Shown: one piece after another, positions 18,600-29,566 of the stretch
How positions within the stretch are numbered: the first letter of the stretch is position 1
Layout: the number at the start of each line of letters is the position of its first letter
NCBI RefSeq assembly: GCF_013032445.1
Contig: NZ_WQCA01000003.1
Coordinates: 310,001 to 374,000 of the forward strand
Source: Ruegeria arenilitoris
Lineage (GTDB): Bacteria; Pseudomonadota; Alphaproteobacteria; Rhodobacterales; Rhodobacteraceae
Direction of reading: 5' to 3'
Length of the DNA stretch: 64,000 bases
Program-made: the position numbers and the translations under genes
The notes under the pieces: model-generated
What the model was told of the DNA's origin: nothing
The model's database searches: none
What the model saw: only the letters and a program-made list of their open reading frames with translations

Positions 18600-18651
18600 G
18601 ATCTCTTCCGATGCTTAAAATTTGACTATTGCCATAGCCAGAAATGCAAAA

Positions 18652-18673
18652 CGGCGCCCTGATCCGGGCGCCG
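18652..18673 (-). terminator. Hairpin downstream of guaB
   Basis: CGGCGCCC, loop TGATCC, GGGCGCCG: a perfect 8-bp stem 20 bp after the guaB stop. On the minus strand it is followed by GTTTTGC, a short T-run, so termination is plausible but may be partial. Confidence 0.65.
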
Positions 18674-18692
18674 CAAACCTTGAAACCCGGGG

Positions 18693-20144
<1,452 letters not shown>

Positions 20145-20358
20145 CTAACCCCATGCAAAAGCCCGTTTGGCGGTGACCCTATTACATGGATTTAAGGCAA
20201 GGAAAAGCCCCAGAGCTCAACTAGTTTTCTCCTGCGGGCCGTTACTGCAATAAAAAACGACGCAACCCGTACAAAACGTGCCGCTGAATGCCCTTTCCCT
20301 TTGCGCGCAAACCCATATCTTGCCCGGCATACGCGCGAATACAAAAGGCAGGCCAGAT

Positions 20359-22401
20359 ATGACCACCGAACCCCTTGTTGTCTTTACTCCCTCGGGCAAA
20401 CGCGGGCATTTCCCCGTCGGCACCCCGGTTCTAACCGCCGCCCGACAGCTGGGCGTCGATCTGGATTCGGTTTGTGGTGGGCGCGGGATTTGTTCGAAAT
20501 GTCAGATCACCCCCAGCTATGGTGAGTTTCCCAAGCACGGCGTGACCGTATCCGAGGGTGCGCTGAGCGAATGGAACGCGGTCGAGCAACGCTATGACGA
20601 CAAGCGCGGGCTGAAGCCGGGCCGTCGTCTGGGCTGTCAGGCCACCGTTCAGGGCGACATCGTGATCGACGTACCGCCCGAAAGCCAGGTGCACCGTCAG
20701 GTCGTTCGCAAGGCCGCGGCTGCACGCGCCATCATCATGGACCCGGCGACCCGTCTGTATTTCGTGGTGGTCGAAGAACCCGACATGCACTCGCCCACCG
20801 GCGATCTGGAAAGGCTTGAGCGCGCTCTGTGCGCGCAATGGGAGATTGAAGCCGTCACCGCAGACCTGTCACTGATGGCAAAGCTGCAGCCCGTTCTGCG
20901 AAAAGGCAAATGGGAGGTCACCGTAGCTGTCCACAAGGGTCACAAGGACACCGTTGGCCGCATCGTGGAAATCTGGCCCGGCCTGCATGAACGCGGACTG
21001 TACGGTCTGGCCATTGACCTAGGCTCAACCACTATCGCGGCGCACCTGACCGATCTGGAAACAGGTGAGGTCAAGGCGTCCTCGGGCCTGATGAACCCGC
21101 AAATTCGATTCGGCGAAGACCTGATGAGCCGTGTCTCTTACGCGATGATGAACCCCGGCGGTGATCAGGAGATGACCAAGGCCGTGCGCGAAGCGATCAA
21201 CGATCTGACCGTTTCCATCGCCGAAGAGGCTGGGATCGATTCCGAACTAATCGTCGAGACCGTGTTTGTCTGCAACCCGGTCATGCACCACCTGCTGCTG
21301 GGCTTGGATCCCGTTGAGCTGGGTCAGGCTCCGTTTGCGCTGGCGACCTCGGAAAGCGTATCCCTGCCCGCGCGTGAGATGGACCTGTCCAAGATGAACC
21401 CGCGCGCGCAGATCTATATTCTGCCCTGTATCGCGGGCCACGTTGGGGCTGACTGTGCCGCGGTGGCACTGTCGGAAGAACCCGGCAAGTCCGAAGACCT
21501 CGTGCTGATCGTAGACGTGGGCACCAACGCCGAGATTTTGCTGGGTAACACACAGCGCGTTCTGGCATGTTCCTCGCCCACCGGCCCGGCGTTCGAAGGT
21601 GCTCAGATCAGTTCCGGTCAGCGCGCCGCGCCCGGTGCCATTGAACGGATCGAGATCAACCCCGAGACCAAAGAACCCCGTTTCCGCGTGATAGGGTCCG
21701 AGAAATGGTCCGACGAGGAAGGCTTTGATCAGGACGTTGCCACAACCGGCATCACCGGCATTTGTGGTTCAGGCATCATCGAGGCTGTGGCCGAAATGCG
21801 TATCGCTGGCTTGCTGGACGAAAGCGGCCTGATCGGATCGGCCACACAAACTGGCACCGACCGCTGCGTGCCCGAAGGCCGCACCCACGCCTACCTGATC
21901 CACGATGCAAGCGCCGAAGGCGGCCCGCGCATCACCGTGACCCAAGGCGACATCCGCGCTATCCAGTTGGCCAAGTCGGCTCTTTACGCCGGTGCGCGGC
22001 TGCTGATGGACGTGATGGAGGTCGACAAGGTCGATCGCGTTGTTCTGGCCGGGGCGTTCGGAGCCCATATCTCGACCAAGCACGCGATGGTTCTGGGCAT
22101 GATCCCGGACGCGCCGCTGGATAAGGTCTCCAGCGCGGGCAACGCGGCAGGCACCGGCGCCCGGATCGCTCTGTGCAACAACGGAGCCCGGACCGAGATC
22201 GAACGCGTTGTGCGCGAGATTACCAAGGTCGAAACCGCTATCGAGCCCAAGTTCCAGGATCATTTCGTCGCCGCCAACGCGATACCGCACAAAACCGATC
22301 CATTCCCGGAACTGGCGCAGGTGGTCACCCTGCCCGCGCCCTCGTTCAACACCGGCGGGGATGAGGAAAAATCTGGCCGCCGTCGCCGCAGGAGGTCATA
22401 G
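20359..22401 (+). CDS. RACo-like [2Fe-2S]/ASKHA corrinoid reductive activator
   Basis: Proteins of this type use ATP and an electron from their Fe-S cluster to reactivate oxidised Co(II) corrinoid proteins. The 680-residue product has an N-terminal plant-type [2Fe-2S] ferredoxin domain with CGGRGICSKC (Cys about 39, 45, 48) and LGCQ (Cys about 93). The ASKHA ATPase-like core follows (LAIDLGSTTIAAHL, DVGTNAEILLG, GSGIIEAVAEM, VVLAGAFGAHIS). The tail ends in a run of arginines (GRRRRRRS). Starting at MTTEPLVV (20359) gives a proper ferredoxin N-terminus; an upstream start at 20278 would add 27 residues. With the pterin-binding protein at 25176-26237 it probably serves a split B12 methionine synthase. 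Confidence 0.85.
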   Translation: MTTEPLVVFTPSGKRGHFPVGTPVLTAARQLGVDLDSVCGGRGICSKCQITPSYGEFPKHGVTVSEGALSEWNAVEQRYDDKRGLKPGRRLGCQATVQGDIVIDVPPESQVHRQVVRKAAAARAIIMDPATRLYFVVVEEPDMHSPTGDLERLERALCAQWEIEAVTADLSLMAKLQPVLRKGKWEVTVAVHKGHKDTVGRIVEIWPGLHERGLYGLAIDLGSTTIAAHLTDLETGEVKASSGLMNPQIRFGEDLMSRVSYAMMNPGGDQEMTKAVREAINDLTVSIAEEAGIDSELIVETVFVCNPVMHHLLLGLDPVELGQAPFALATSESVSLPAREMDLSKMNPRAQIYILPCIAGHVGADCAAVALSEEPGKSEDLVLIVDVGTNAEILLGNTQRVLACSSPTGPAFEGAQISSGQRAAPGAIERIEINPETKEPRFRVIGSEKWSDEEGFDQDVATTGITGICGSGIIEAVAEMRIAGLLDESGLIGSATQTGTDRCVPEGRTHAYLIHDASAEGGPRITVTQGDIRAIQLAKSALYAGARLLMDVMEVDKVDRVVLAGAFGAHISTKHAMVLGMIPDAPLDKVSSAGNAAGTGARIALCNNGARTEIERVVREITKVETAIEPKFQDHFVAANAIPHKTDPFPELAQVVTLPAPSFNTGGDEEKSGRRRRRRS

Positions 22402-22424
22402 TCTCCCCAACCACGGGGGCAAAT

Positions 22425-23282
22425 ATGACGTCAGCAAACGAAGAACAGGCAGAATACTGGGGCCAGTCTGAGAACGGCGCCAAATGGCTGACCTATGAAA
22501 ACCAGCTGGACCATGCCTTTGACCCTGTTCTTGATCTGGTTCTGGATCGTGCCCGGCTTGCGCCGGGCATGACCGTTCTGGACATCGGCTGCGGTACCGG
22601 CATTAGTACGCTTGCCGCCGCCCGCAAGGTCGGGTCAAACGGTCGCGTTCTGGCGGCTGACATTTCGCAACCCTTTCTGGATAGGGCCGCCACCCGCGCC
22701 GCTGATCAGGGCCTTGGCAACCTTAATTTCCAGTTCGCCGATGCGCAGACCTTTGAATTTCCACCTGATCAGATGGATGCCGCAATCTCGCGCTTCGGTG
22801 TCATGTTCTTTGAAGATTCAGTTGCAGCTTTTGCCAATATCGCCAAGGCGCTGAAGCCCGGAGGGCAGATGACCTTCGCCGCTTGGGGACCTCTGGACGT
22901 CAACCCTTGGTTCAAATTGCCCCATATCGCCGCCGTCAAGCGTCTGGGGCATCCCCCGCGCGTGGACCGATATGCGCCCGGCCCTCTGGCGTTTCACGAT
23001 CTGGATCACGTGGCCGGTATGATGGCACAAGCCGGGCTGACGGACGTAACGGCCAAAGCAGTGACCCTGAAACTGCCGGGATACGGCGGCGTCGAGGGCT
23101 CTGCGGCCCTGTGCGCACGAGTCGGCCCTGCGGCGCGTGTGATCGCACATTTTGAGGGTGATGAAGACGACTTTGAGGCCATTCAGAGCGCTGTCGCCAA
23201 AGAGTTCCAGCGCTTTCTGTCCGACACGGGTTTTCACATTCCCGCAGTCATCAACCTGTATCAGGCGCTTCGGTCAGAATAG
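22425..23282 (+). CDS. Class I SAM-dependent methyltransferase
   Basis: The 285-residue protein has the SAM motif I VLDIGCGTGISTLAAAR, motif II LAADISQPFLDRA, FQFADAQTFEFPPDQMD and motif III ALKPGGQMTFAAWGP. It belongs to the UbiE/methyltransf_11-type group with a longer C-terminal region; the acceptor cannot be told. It starts 23 bp after the RACo-like gene on the same strand and is likely cotranscribed. Confidence 0.85.
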   Translation: MTSANEEQAEYWGQSENGAKWLTYENQLDHAFDPVLDLVLDRARLAPGMTVLDIGCGTGISTLAAARKVGSNGRVLAADISQPFLDRAATRAADQGLGNLNFQFADAQTFEFPPDQMDAAISRFGVMFFEDSVAAFANIAKALKPGGQMTFAAWGPLDVNPWFKLPHIAAVKRLGHPPRVDRYAPGPLAFHDLDHVAGMMAQAGLTDVTAKAVTLKLPGYGGVEGSAALCARVGPAARVIAHFEGDEDDFEAIQSAVAKEFQRFLSDTGFHIPAVINLYQALRSE

Positions 23283-23342
23283 CCCAGCAGAGCTACGGAC
23301 CGCACACCTGAAACAGAAAAAATCTTTTTTGATAGCTTAGCC

Positions 23343-24032
23343 CTAAAGTTCAGGAAGGTTGTTTTTGCGAAACTTGTCGGAAATGAACACAGCATTCCCG
23401 AACCGTCGCTGCCCGTTTCGGACCGAACGAAAGAAGAAACTATTGCACTTCTTATAGTTCTGCCGATCCAATTCTTTCCACAGGTTCAGAAGCAGCGTGC
23501 AGTCCTCATAATGCGGCGTGGCGGGCCATTCGAACATGATCATGTCGATCCGCTGTTCGGACAGCATCCGCTCTGCGCCCTTGAAGATATTCAGCTCAGA
23601 CCCCTTCGCATTGATCTTCATGCAAGAAACCCGGTCGATTCCGTTTTCCTCGCAGAACTGGTCTAAAGTGTTTAGCTCGACCTCAATCGAGGTATCTAAG
23701 ACGGCCTCAGGATGTTGCCCCAGTGCAGAAGCGTTCATCGAAAGCAGAGTGGACGTACCAAGTCTTGCCGTCACGGAAAATTCGGATCTGCCAGTCTGAT
23801 TGCGCAGAGCCTGCCCGACAACGATCATGTTTTTGAAGGATTGAGACCGGTCAGTGACAAAGACTGCCTGTTGAGGAAGTGGCTCAAGCAGGTATCACTA
23901 ACAATTCGGAAAACTTCGGATCAAGTGACGCGCATTCGTTCCCCGGTTGACGCCGATATCGAAAACCACACCCGAGTGATCTGCGACCGCAGGCAGCCGC
24001 GCCACTGCGCCTACCGGACCACCTTTTTCCAC
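23343..24032 (-). pseudogene. FkbM-family methyltransferase, broken by two in-frame stops
   Basis: Downstream of the break, an open 162-residue frame contains the FkbM C-terminal signature (SCMKINAKGSELNIFKGAE, MIMFEWPATPHYED). Reading upstream in the same frame gives the FkbM N-terminal motif VVFDIGVNRGTNARHLIRSF, then TAG TGA (23895-23900), then YLLEPLPQQAVFVTD, with no net frameshift. Two adjacent stop codons therefore cut the SAM-binding half from the rest. The frame could begin at GTG 24032. It lies between a methyltransferase gene and tRNA-Gly. A restart at 23828 could make a truncated product, but it would lack the SAM-binding motif. Confidence 0.75.
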
Positions 24033-24081
24033 AACACCCTAGCGCGCCGAGACAGATCAATTTTGATGTAAATCAACCATT

Positions 24082-24155
24082 TGGAGCGGGTAGCGGGAAT
24101 CGAACCCGCGCGTTCAGCTTGGGAAGCTGACAGGCTACCATTACATCATACCCGC
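24082..24155 (-). tRNA. tRNA-Gly(CCC)
   Basis: On the minus strand the sequence folds into a full cloverleaf. The acceptor stem is GCGGGTA/TACCCGC with discriminator T and an encoded CCA; the anticodon stem-loop is TCAGC-TTCCCAA-GCTGA with anticodon CCC; the T-arm contains GGTTCGATTCC. It is 74 bases including CCA. Confidence 0.95.
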
Positions 24156-24219
24156 CGCGTAGCGTTGGATAGCACCGCCCGCCGAACGACTTCAAGCGCC
24201 TATCCGAGGTGCAGGGCAA

Positions 24220-25047
24220 TTACTCGGTCCGGGCCCGCAAGCTTTCGATCAGAGACTGATCCACATCCAAGGCTTCGCAGGCCGCGTCCAGCGTCCGCCT
24301 GTCCAGATGTTGCGGGCTGAGGTCGATATCCTCGGAAAACGCATCAACGATCGCCTGCATTGCGTTGATTCTGGCGTATTTTTTATTGTTCGCCGGAATG
24401 ACGTGCCAAGGCGCGACTTCGGTTGAAGTCCGCGCCAACATTTCGTCCACGGCCACTTCAGCCTCTGCCCACCGCTCACGGTTGCGGAAATCCTCATAGG
24501 TAAGTTTCCACCGTTTCATCGGATTACGCAGACGCTCGGTGAAGCGCTCCATCTGCTCTTCCGGAGAGATGTGGAAGAATAACTTCACGATCCGGGTGCC
24601 GTCATCAACCAGCATTCGTTCGAAATCGTTGATTTCGCGATACCCGGCCCGCCAGCGTTCTTCCGGTGTGAACTTTTCAAGCCGCTCGACCAGAACGCGA
24701 CCGTACCAGCTGCGGTCAAAGGCCGAGATGGCTCCTTCAGGAGGCAACCTCTCCCAGAACCGAAGCAGGTAGTGACGGTTCAGGTAGTAGTTGCGCGGCG
24801 CGCCAATTGGCCAGACCTTGAAACTGCGCGGGTCCAGTGCCTGACTGATCCGGCGGATCGTGCCACCCTTGCCTGCCGCGTCCCAGCCTTCAAAGACCAG
24901 CACGCCTTTTACGCCATGAAAAAGAAAGGCCTGCTGAATCAGCGCCAGTTGCGCCTGGAGATCGACAAGCTTTTCGAAATAATCCTGCTTACTCAGGCGC
25001 TTGCTCAGGTCGGCATCCGCCAACTTCGGAGGGTAATGTTTGCTCAT
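24220..25047 (-). CDS. ppk2: Polyphosphate kinase 2
   Basis: A 275-residue PPK2 enzyme that transfers phosphate between polyphosphate and nucleotides. It has Walker A GWDAAGKGGTIRR, the lid-region arginines and Walker B-like AFDRSWYGRVLVERLE, plus NNKKYARINAMQAI near the C-terminus, all diagnostic. Whether it phosphorylates NDPs (class I) or NMPs cannot be settled by eye. It is separated by a strong terminator from the upstream folate operon and has its own promoter region at about 25050-25130. Confidence 0.92.
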   Translation of the reverse strand: MSKHYPPKLADADLSKRLSKQDYFEKLVDLQAQLALIQQAFLFHGVKGVLVFEGWDAAGKGGTIRRISQALDPRSFKVWPIGAPRNYYLNRHYLLRFWERLPPEGAISAFDRSWYGRVLVERLEKFTPEERWRAGYREINDFERMLVDDGTRIVKLFFHISPEEQMERFTERLRNPMKRWKLTYEDFRNRERWAEAEVAVDEMLARTSTEVAPWHVIPANNKKYARINAMQAIVDAFSEDIDLSPQHLDRRTLDAACEALDVDQSLIESLRARTE

Positions 25048-25129
25048 AAAAACACCTGATTTTTGTTGCGAGGGTCATGCTATTGTCGCAAGCCCGATTT
25101 TAGCCGGCATTGATCAGGGTCAAAACGAC

Positions 25130-25156
25130 AAAGGCCGGGCACATGGCCCGGCCTTT
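25130..25156 (-). terminator. Rho-independent terminator of the methyl-folate operon
   Basis: AAAGGCCGGGC, loop ACATG, GCCCGGCCTTT: a perfect 11-bp stem, 20 bp downstream of the pterin-binding protein stop on the minus strand. Confidence 0.85.
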
Positions 25157-25175
25157 GATCATACTGTGGCAGAGA

Positions 25176-26237
25176 TCAAGCGCGACGGCGACGTCCACCG
25201 CCGCGACGACCACCCGCACCACCGGCGGCAGCGGCCTCTTCAGGCGATTTGTTGAACTTGATCCACGCACCACCATGCGGGTCGTTGTTGGTCAGCAGGT
25301 TGGCGGCACGGATGGCCTCCATTTCCTTGCCTGCGCGCGGCAGGGTCGAACCCAGGCCGAACATCTGAACGAATGCTTCGTCGTCCATGCCCTCGGGCAG
25401 GATGATGCCAGCGGCAGCCACCGCTTCTTTTTTCTCGGCAATCTTCTTCTGCGTCACCGGCAGAGCCACCGGATTCATGATCGCCGAGGTCATGCCAGCG
25501 CCCATTGCCATCGGCAGGAAGGCGTTGTTGATGCCATGGCGGTTCGGCAGACCGAACGAGATGTTGGACGCACCGCAAGTGGTGTTCACGCCCAGCTCTT
25601 CACGCAGACGACGGACCAGGGCGAAAACCTGCTGGCCAGCGGTTGCCATGGCGCCGATCGGCATAACAAGCGGGTCAACAACGATGTCATGCGCGGGGAT
25701 TCCGAAATCTGCAGCACGCTCAACGATCTTCTTGGCTACGTCGAAACGGACATCGGGGTCTTCCGAGATACCGGTGTCGTCATTCGAGATCGCAACAACC
25801 GGAACGTTGTATTTCTTGACCAACGGCAGAACCAGTTCCAGACGCTCTTCTTCACCGGTAACCGAGTTCAGCAGCGGACGGCCCTCTGCGGCTGCCAGAC
25901 CGGCTTCCAAAGCACCCGGAACCGACGAGTCAATGCACAGCGGCACGTCGACCAGACCTTGCACCAGCTCAACGATCTTGGTCATCAGCGGCGGCTCGGT
26001 CTCGTTCGGGTTGGGGTTCGAGTTGTACACAACACCCGCGTTGATATCCAGAACGGTTGCGCCTGCTGCGACCTGCGCGACGGCGTCTTTCTCGACGGTC
26101 GAGAAATCGCCCGCTTCCAGTTCAGCGGCCAGTTTCTTACGACCAGTTGGGTTAATCCGCTCACCGATCACGCAGAACGGTTCGTCAAAGCCCAGGACGG
26201 CAGTTTTTGTTTTTGATTCTACGACTGTACGGGTCAT
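25176..26237 (-). CDS. Pterin-binding methyl-THF:corrinoid methyltransferase
   Basis: A 353-residue protein of the dihydropteroate-synthase-like fold. FCVIGERINPTGRKKLAAEL and VLDINAGVVYNSNPNPNET (pterin site), LCIDSSVPGALEAGL, LLNSVTGEEERL, AISNDDTG and DIVVDPLVMPIG match the folate-binding domain of MetH and of methyl-THF corrinoid methyltransferases. It has no corrinoid or homocysteine domain of its own. Price and colleagues described, as I recall, a methionine synthase split into three proteins in Phaeobacter; this would be the folate part. The C-terminus is an unusual Gly/Arg tail ending RRGGGRRRRA. It lies 9 bp downstream of the MetF-like gene. Confidence 0.85.
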   Translation of the reverse strand: MTRTVVESKTKTAVLGFDEPFCVIGERINPTGRKKLAAELEAGDFSTVEKDAVAQVAAGATVLDINAGVVYNSNPNPNETEPPLMTKIVELVQGLVDVPLCIDSSVPGALEAGLAAAEGRPLLNSVTGEEERLELVLPLVKKYNVPVVAISNDDTGISEDPDVRFDVAKKIVERAADFGIPAHDIVVDPLVMPIGAMATAGQQVFALVRRLREELGVNTTCGASNISFGLPNRHGINNAFLPMAMGAGMTSAIMNPVALPVTQKKIAEKKEAVAAAGIILPEGMDDEAFVQMFGLGSTLPRAGKEMEAIRAANLLTNNDPHGGAWIKFNKSPEEAAAAGGAGGRRGGGRRRRA

Positions 26238-26246
26238 GTCCGATCC

Positions 26247-27173
26247 TTAGGAGTTTACAGGCTTTGCCGAAGCGCCGCCGTTGTTGATTGCCCAGTTGGC
26301 GTTGGTCTTGATACCGCCGAGTGGGAAGAAATGCACGTTGGTGATGTTGAAATCCGGGTTGGCCGCCTTGTGGTTGGCCAGTTCGGTCAAAACATCGGTT
26401 GGCTCATAGGGCAGCAGTAGCTTGGACACGTCCATGGCGCGCTTCTGCAGAACCTTCAGCGATGGGCCAACGCCACAGGCGATGGCGAATTTGATAAGGG
26501 TCTGCAGCTTGGCCGGACCCGCGATACCGATGTGGATCGGCAAGTCGATGCCCGCTTCTTTCAGGCTGTCGGCCCATGCGATGATCGGCTTGGCGTCGAA
26601 GGCGAACTGGGTCGCCAGAGCCATTTCCGCATCAGTGGTTTCCGAGAATTGTTGTTTCCAGCGCAGCGCGTCGTCAACGTTCTTGGTCGAACCGTCAGGA
26701 TCAATGTCCTTGTTGCCCTCAGGGTGGCCCGCAACGTGCAGACGCTTGAAGCCTGCCTTGTCGAACAGACCGGTCTCCAGCAGTTGCATCGAGCTGTCGA
26801 ATTCGCCGTGTGGCTTGGCGACACCACCTGCCAGCAGCAGTGCCTGATCTACACCTGCTTCGCCCTGATACATGGAGATCCAGTTCTCCAGCGTCGCCGC
26901 ATCCTTGATGATACGCGACGGGAAGTGCGGCATGACCGGATAGCCTTCGGCCGCGATCCGCTTGGCGGTCTTGACCATGTCCTCAATCGGGGTGCCCTCG
27001 ATATGGGCGATGTAGACACGGGTGCCTTCGGGCAGCAGCGCGCGGAAGTCTTCGACTTTCTCGGCGGTACGCGGCATCACCTCGATCGAATAGCCCTGCA
27101 AAAAGGCTTCGACGGTCGGGTTCACCGGGGCCTTTTCGGCCGCGTCACGTTTCTTGAAGTTCAGCAAAGCCAT
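26247..27173 (-). CDS. Methylenetetrahydrofolate reductase-like protein
   Basis: A 308-residue TIM-barrel protein related to MetF. Features include SIEVMPRTAEKVEDF at the N-terminus, YIAHIEGTPIEDM, MPHFPSRIIKD, LLLAGGVAKPHGEFDSS, HVAGHPEGNKDID and PIHIGIAGPAKLQTLIKFA, which correspond to the MTHFR strands for flavin and folate binding. The usual SFE motif is replaced by SIEV, so it may be a divergent member. It sits upstream of the pterin-binding methyltransferase in a three-gene operon, which suggests it provides methyl-THF locally. Confidence 0.8.
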   Translation of the reverse strand: MALLNFKKRDAAEKAPVNPTVEAFLQGYSIEVMPRTAEKVEDFRALLPEGTRVYIAHIEGTPIEDMVKTAKRIAAEGYPVMPHFPSRIIKDAATLENWISMYQGEAGVDQALLLAGGVAKPHGEFDSSMQLLETGLFDKAGFKRLHVAGHPEGNKDIDPDGSTKNVDDALRWKQQFSETTDAEMALATQFAFDAKPIIAWADSLKEAGIDLPIHIGIAGPAKLQTLIKFAIACGVGPSLKVLQKRAMDVSKLLLPYEPTDVLTELANHKAANPDFNITNVHFFPLGGIKTNANWAINNGGASAKPVNS

Positions 27174-27199
27174 AGTGGCCTCCCATTAAAAACTGGGGC

Positions 27200-27496
27200 T
27201 TAAGCCCAACCGTCATTGGCGATCAGTGCCTTGATGCGTTCCTGATCGTATTCAGTTTCCAGACGCACGGCTTCTGCCTCAGCGATCTCGGACGGGTCGC
27301 CCTCAACCGCGAAAGGTTCTGCTTTGCGCCATTCGGCCAGATAGGCATCACTGTCTTTGGCGTTCACCTTCATGGCAGCTCGGTCGATCGCTTGCTCGAA
27401 CCGCTCCTCCAATTGCCGCTTTGCGCCTCGGCGACCTTTGCCGACGATGACTTGGGCGGGAATGTCGCGCCAGTATACGATGGTGACGTCAGGCAT
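27200..27496 (-). CDS. Virulence-factor (PF13769-type) small protein
   Basis: A 98-residue protein starting MPDVTIVYWRDIPAQVIVGK with the GRRGAKRQLEERFEQAIDRAAM segment typical of the family loosely called virulence factor. This family is repeatedly found beside methyl-folate genes in Rhodobacterales; no biochemical role is established. TAGGAGGAATC precedes the ATG and it heads the operon with the MetF-like and pterin-binding genes. Confidence 0.8.
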   Translation of the reverse strand: MPDVTIVYWRDIPAQVIVGKGRRGAKRQLEERFEQAIDRAAMKVNAKDSDAYLAEWRKAEPFAVEGDPSEIAEAEAVRLETEYDQERIKALIANDGWA

Positions 27497-27736
27497 TGCC
27501 TTTGATTCCTCCTAACCAGATGGGCAGTTTCTAAACTTCTATAAGGGCTCAGGTCGGTCGATTTTCGACACACGGCGTATTTCAAGCGACCTTTTTGCCT
27601 ACGATGGGATACTGGGCTTGTACTTAATTCTAACGCAAACGCGCACATCAAAATACTCATCACTTTAATGAGCGTCTTGCACGAAACAATTGCCCGACCT
27701 ATGGTCAGGGTAACTCGAAAATCGGAGGGCGTTACG

Positions 27737-28849
27737 ATGGCGCCCAAGCGTCCCAAAGGTGCGGGCGCGTTCCCCAAGGCGGTCGAAAGCCCCGCGCCGG
27801 CAAGACCCGATCCAGATGCGTTGTATGCGGCGCTGGATCTGGGAACAAATAGCTGTCGCATGTTGATAGCCCAGCCCAAGGGCAGCGGGTTCCATGTGGT
27901 TGATAGCTTCTCCAAATCCGTGCAATTGGGCGCGGGTCTGGAACGGACCGGACGGCTGTCCCGGTCCTCGATGGCGCGTACCATCCAAGCTTTGCGCATC
28001 TGCCAGCAAAAGTTGAAACGCAACAGGGTCAGACGGATGCGGCTGGTCGCTACCGAAGCCTGTCGTCGCGCGAAAAACTCACGCGATTTCATCCGGCAAG
28101 TGAAACGGGAAACCGGCCTGACATTGGAGATCATCCAACCCGAGGAAGAGGCGCGTCTGGCCGTGATCTCGTGCGCGCCACTTGTCTCGACCAAAACGGA
28201 ACAGTTGTTGGTTGTTGATATCGGCGGTGGCTCGACCGAGTTGGTGTGGATCGACATCTCGTCCGTACCACGCCGCGACCGTCCTGCTGCGATCATGCGC
28301 CTGCACAACGGATTTCACACCACTGACAGTCCTTTTCCAGCGGCCAAGGTGGTGGACTGGATCAGTGTGCCGCTGGGCGTCGCGACCTTGCGCGACCAGT
28401 TCCACGATGTCGAGGACGACTCGGCTCGCTTTGCGCTGATGAGCTGGTTTTTTGAAGAGAACCTCGCTGATTTTGCCCCATACAAAGACGAACAGGCCCG
28501 CGAAGGGTTCCAGATCGTCGGCACCAGCGGCACTGTGACGACGGTGGCGGCCTCGCATCTGGGGCTGAAGCGTTATGACCGGACCAAGGTGGACGGTCTG
28601 CGCATGACCAGTGATCAGATTGACAAAGTCATACGAGGATATTTAGAACTCGGCCCACTGGGGCGACGGCGCGATCCGCGGATTGGTGATGACCGGCAGG
28701 CCCTGATTATGTCCGGCTCAGCCATATTGCAGGCATTGCTCCGCTGCTGGCCCACCGACCGCCTTTCAGTGGCGGACCGGGGGCTGCGCGAAGGACTGCT
28801 TTATGCGCAGATGAGCGCGGATGGCGTATTGGAAGACGGACCATTCTGA
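27737..28849 (+). CDS. Ppx/GppA family phosphatase
   Basis: A 370-residue ASKHA phosphatase acting on polyphosphate or (p)ppGpp. It has [16 protein letters not shown] (phosphate 1), the [12 protein letters not shown] region, [22 protein letters not shown] (phosphate 2) and [11 protein letters not shown]. The start MAPKRPKG at 27737 is preferred because GGAGG lies about 10 bases upstream; an open frame begins at 27668 without a good site. Its stop overlaps the rlmE start (TGATG). PPK2 is about 2.7 kb away on the other strand, so synthesis and removal of polyphosphate may be encoded close together. Confidence 0.9.
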   Translation: MAPKRPKGAGAFPKAVESPAPARPDPDALYAALDLGTNSCRMLIAQPKGSGFHVVDSFSKSVQLGAGLERTGRLSRSSMARTIQALRICQQKLKRNRVRRMRLVATEACRRAKNSRDFIRQVKRETGLTLEIIQPEEEARLAVISCAPLVSTKTEQLLVVDIGGGSTELVWIDISSVPRRDRPAAIMRLHNGFHTTDSPFPAAKVVDWISVPLGVATLRDQFHDVEDDSARFALMSWFFEENLADFAPYKDEQAREGFQIVGTSGTVTTVAASHLGLKRYDRTKVDGLRMTSDQIDKVIRGYLELGPLGRRRDPRIGDDRQALIMSGSAILQALLRCWPTDRLSVADRGLREGLLYAQMSADGVLEDGPF

Positions 28850-29565
28850 TGGCGAAGACACCTAGTGGCAAAAACAACTCAGGCCGTGGACAGCGCGACC
28901 TGAAGGTCAAGGTCAAGACGGCGCGCGGACGCAAGCTCAGTTCGACCCGCTGGCTCGAGCGGCAATTGAACGACCCATATGTGAAACGCGCGCAGGCAGA
29001 AGGGTATCGCGGACGCGCGGCGTATAAAATCTTGGAACTTGACGATAAGTTTCGCTTCCTCGTTCCCGGTGCGCGCGTGGTCGATCTGGGCTGCGCGCCC
29101 GGCGGTTGGTGTCAGGTTGCGGTCAAACGCGTCAATGCGCTGGGCGAAAAGTCCGGCAAACGGATCGGCACCGTTCTGGGTGTCGATCTGCAAGAGGTCG
29201 AACCCGTTGCCGGTGCGAAAACGCACGTTTTGGACTTCATGGAAGACGACGCCGACCAGAAGGTCAAAGACTGGCTGGGCGGAAAAGCCGATGTGGTGAT
29301 GTCAGACATGGCGGCAGCCTCCTCTGGGCATAAACAGACCGATCACCTGCGCATCATGGCCCTGTGTGAAACGGCGGCCTATTTTGCCTTTGACGTGTTG
29401 GAAGAAGGCGGCACGTTTGTCGCCAAGGTTCTGGCCGGGGGCGCCGAGGGCGATCTACAGAAGCTGTTAAAGCAAAAGTTCGAAAAGGTGGCCAACGTAA
29501 AACCGCCTGCGTCCCGTTCCGACAGTTCCGAGAAATTCGTGGTCGCCACTGGCTTTCGCGGCTGA
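28849..29565 (+). CDS. rlmE: 23S rRNA 2'-O-ribose U2552 methyltransferase RlmE (FtsJ/RrmJ)
   Basis: The 238-residue protein methylates U2552 in the large-subunit A loop. Family features are [17 protein letters not shown] (catalytic Lys), [15 protein letters not shown] (SAM site), [22 protein letters not shown] (catalytic Asp) and FVAKVLAGG (catalytic Lys). A lysine-rich basic N-terminal extension of about 35 residues precedes the core. It is translationally coupled to the Ppx/GppA gene. Confidence 0.93.
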   Translation: MAKTPSGKNNSGRGQRDLKVKVKTARGRKLSSTRWLERQLNDPYVKRAQAEGYRGRAAYKILELDDKFRFLVPGARVVDLGCAPGGWCQVAVKRVNALGEKSGKRIGTVLGVDLQEVEPVAGAKTHVLDFMEDDADQKVKDWLGGKADVVMSDMAAASSGHKQTDHLRIMALCETAAYFAFDVLEEGGTFVAKVLAGGAEGDLQKLLKQKFEKVANVKPPASRSDSSEKFVVATGFRG

Positions 29566-29566
29566 C

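Noticed and set aside
27497-27668. SAM or cobalamin riboswitch before the methyl-folate operon
   Set aside because: Some hairpin potential is present, but I could not match any conserved core of these riboswitches.
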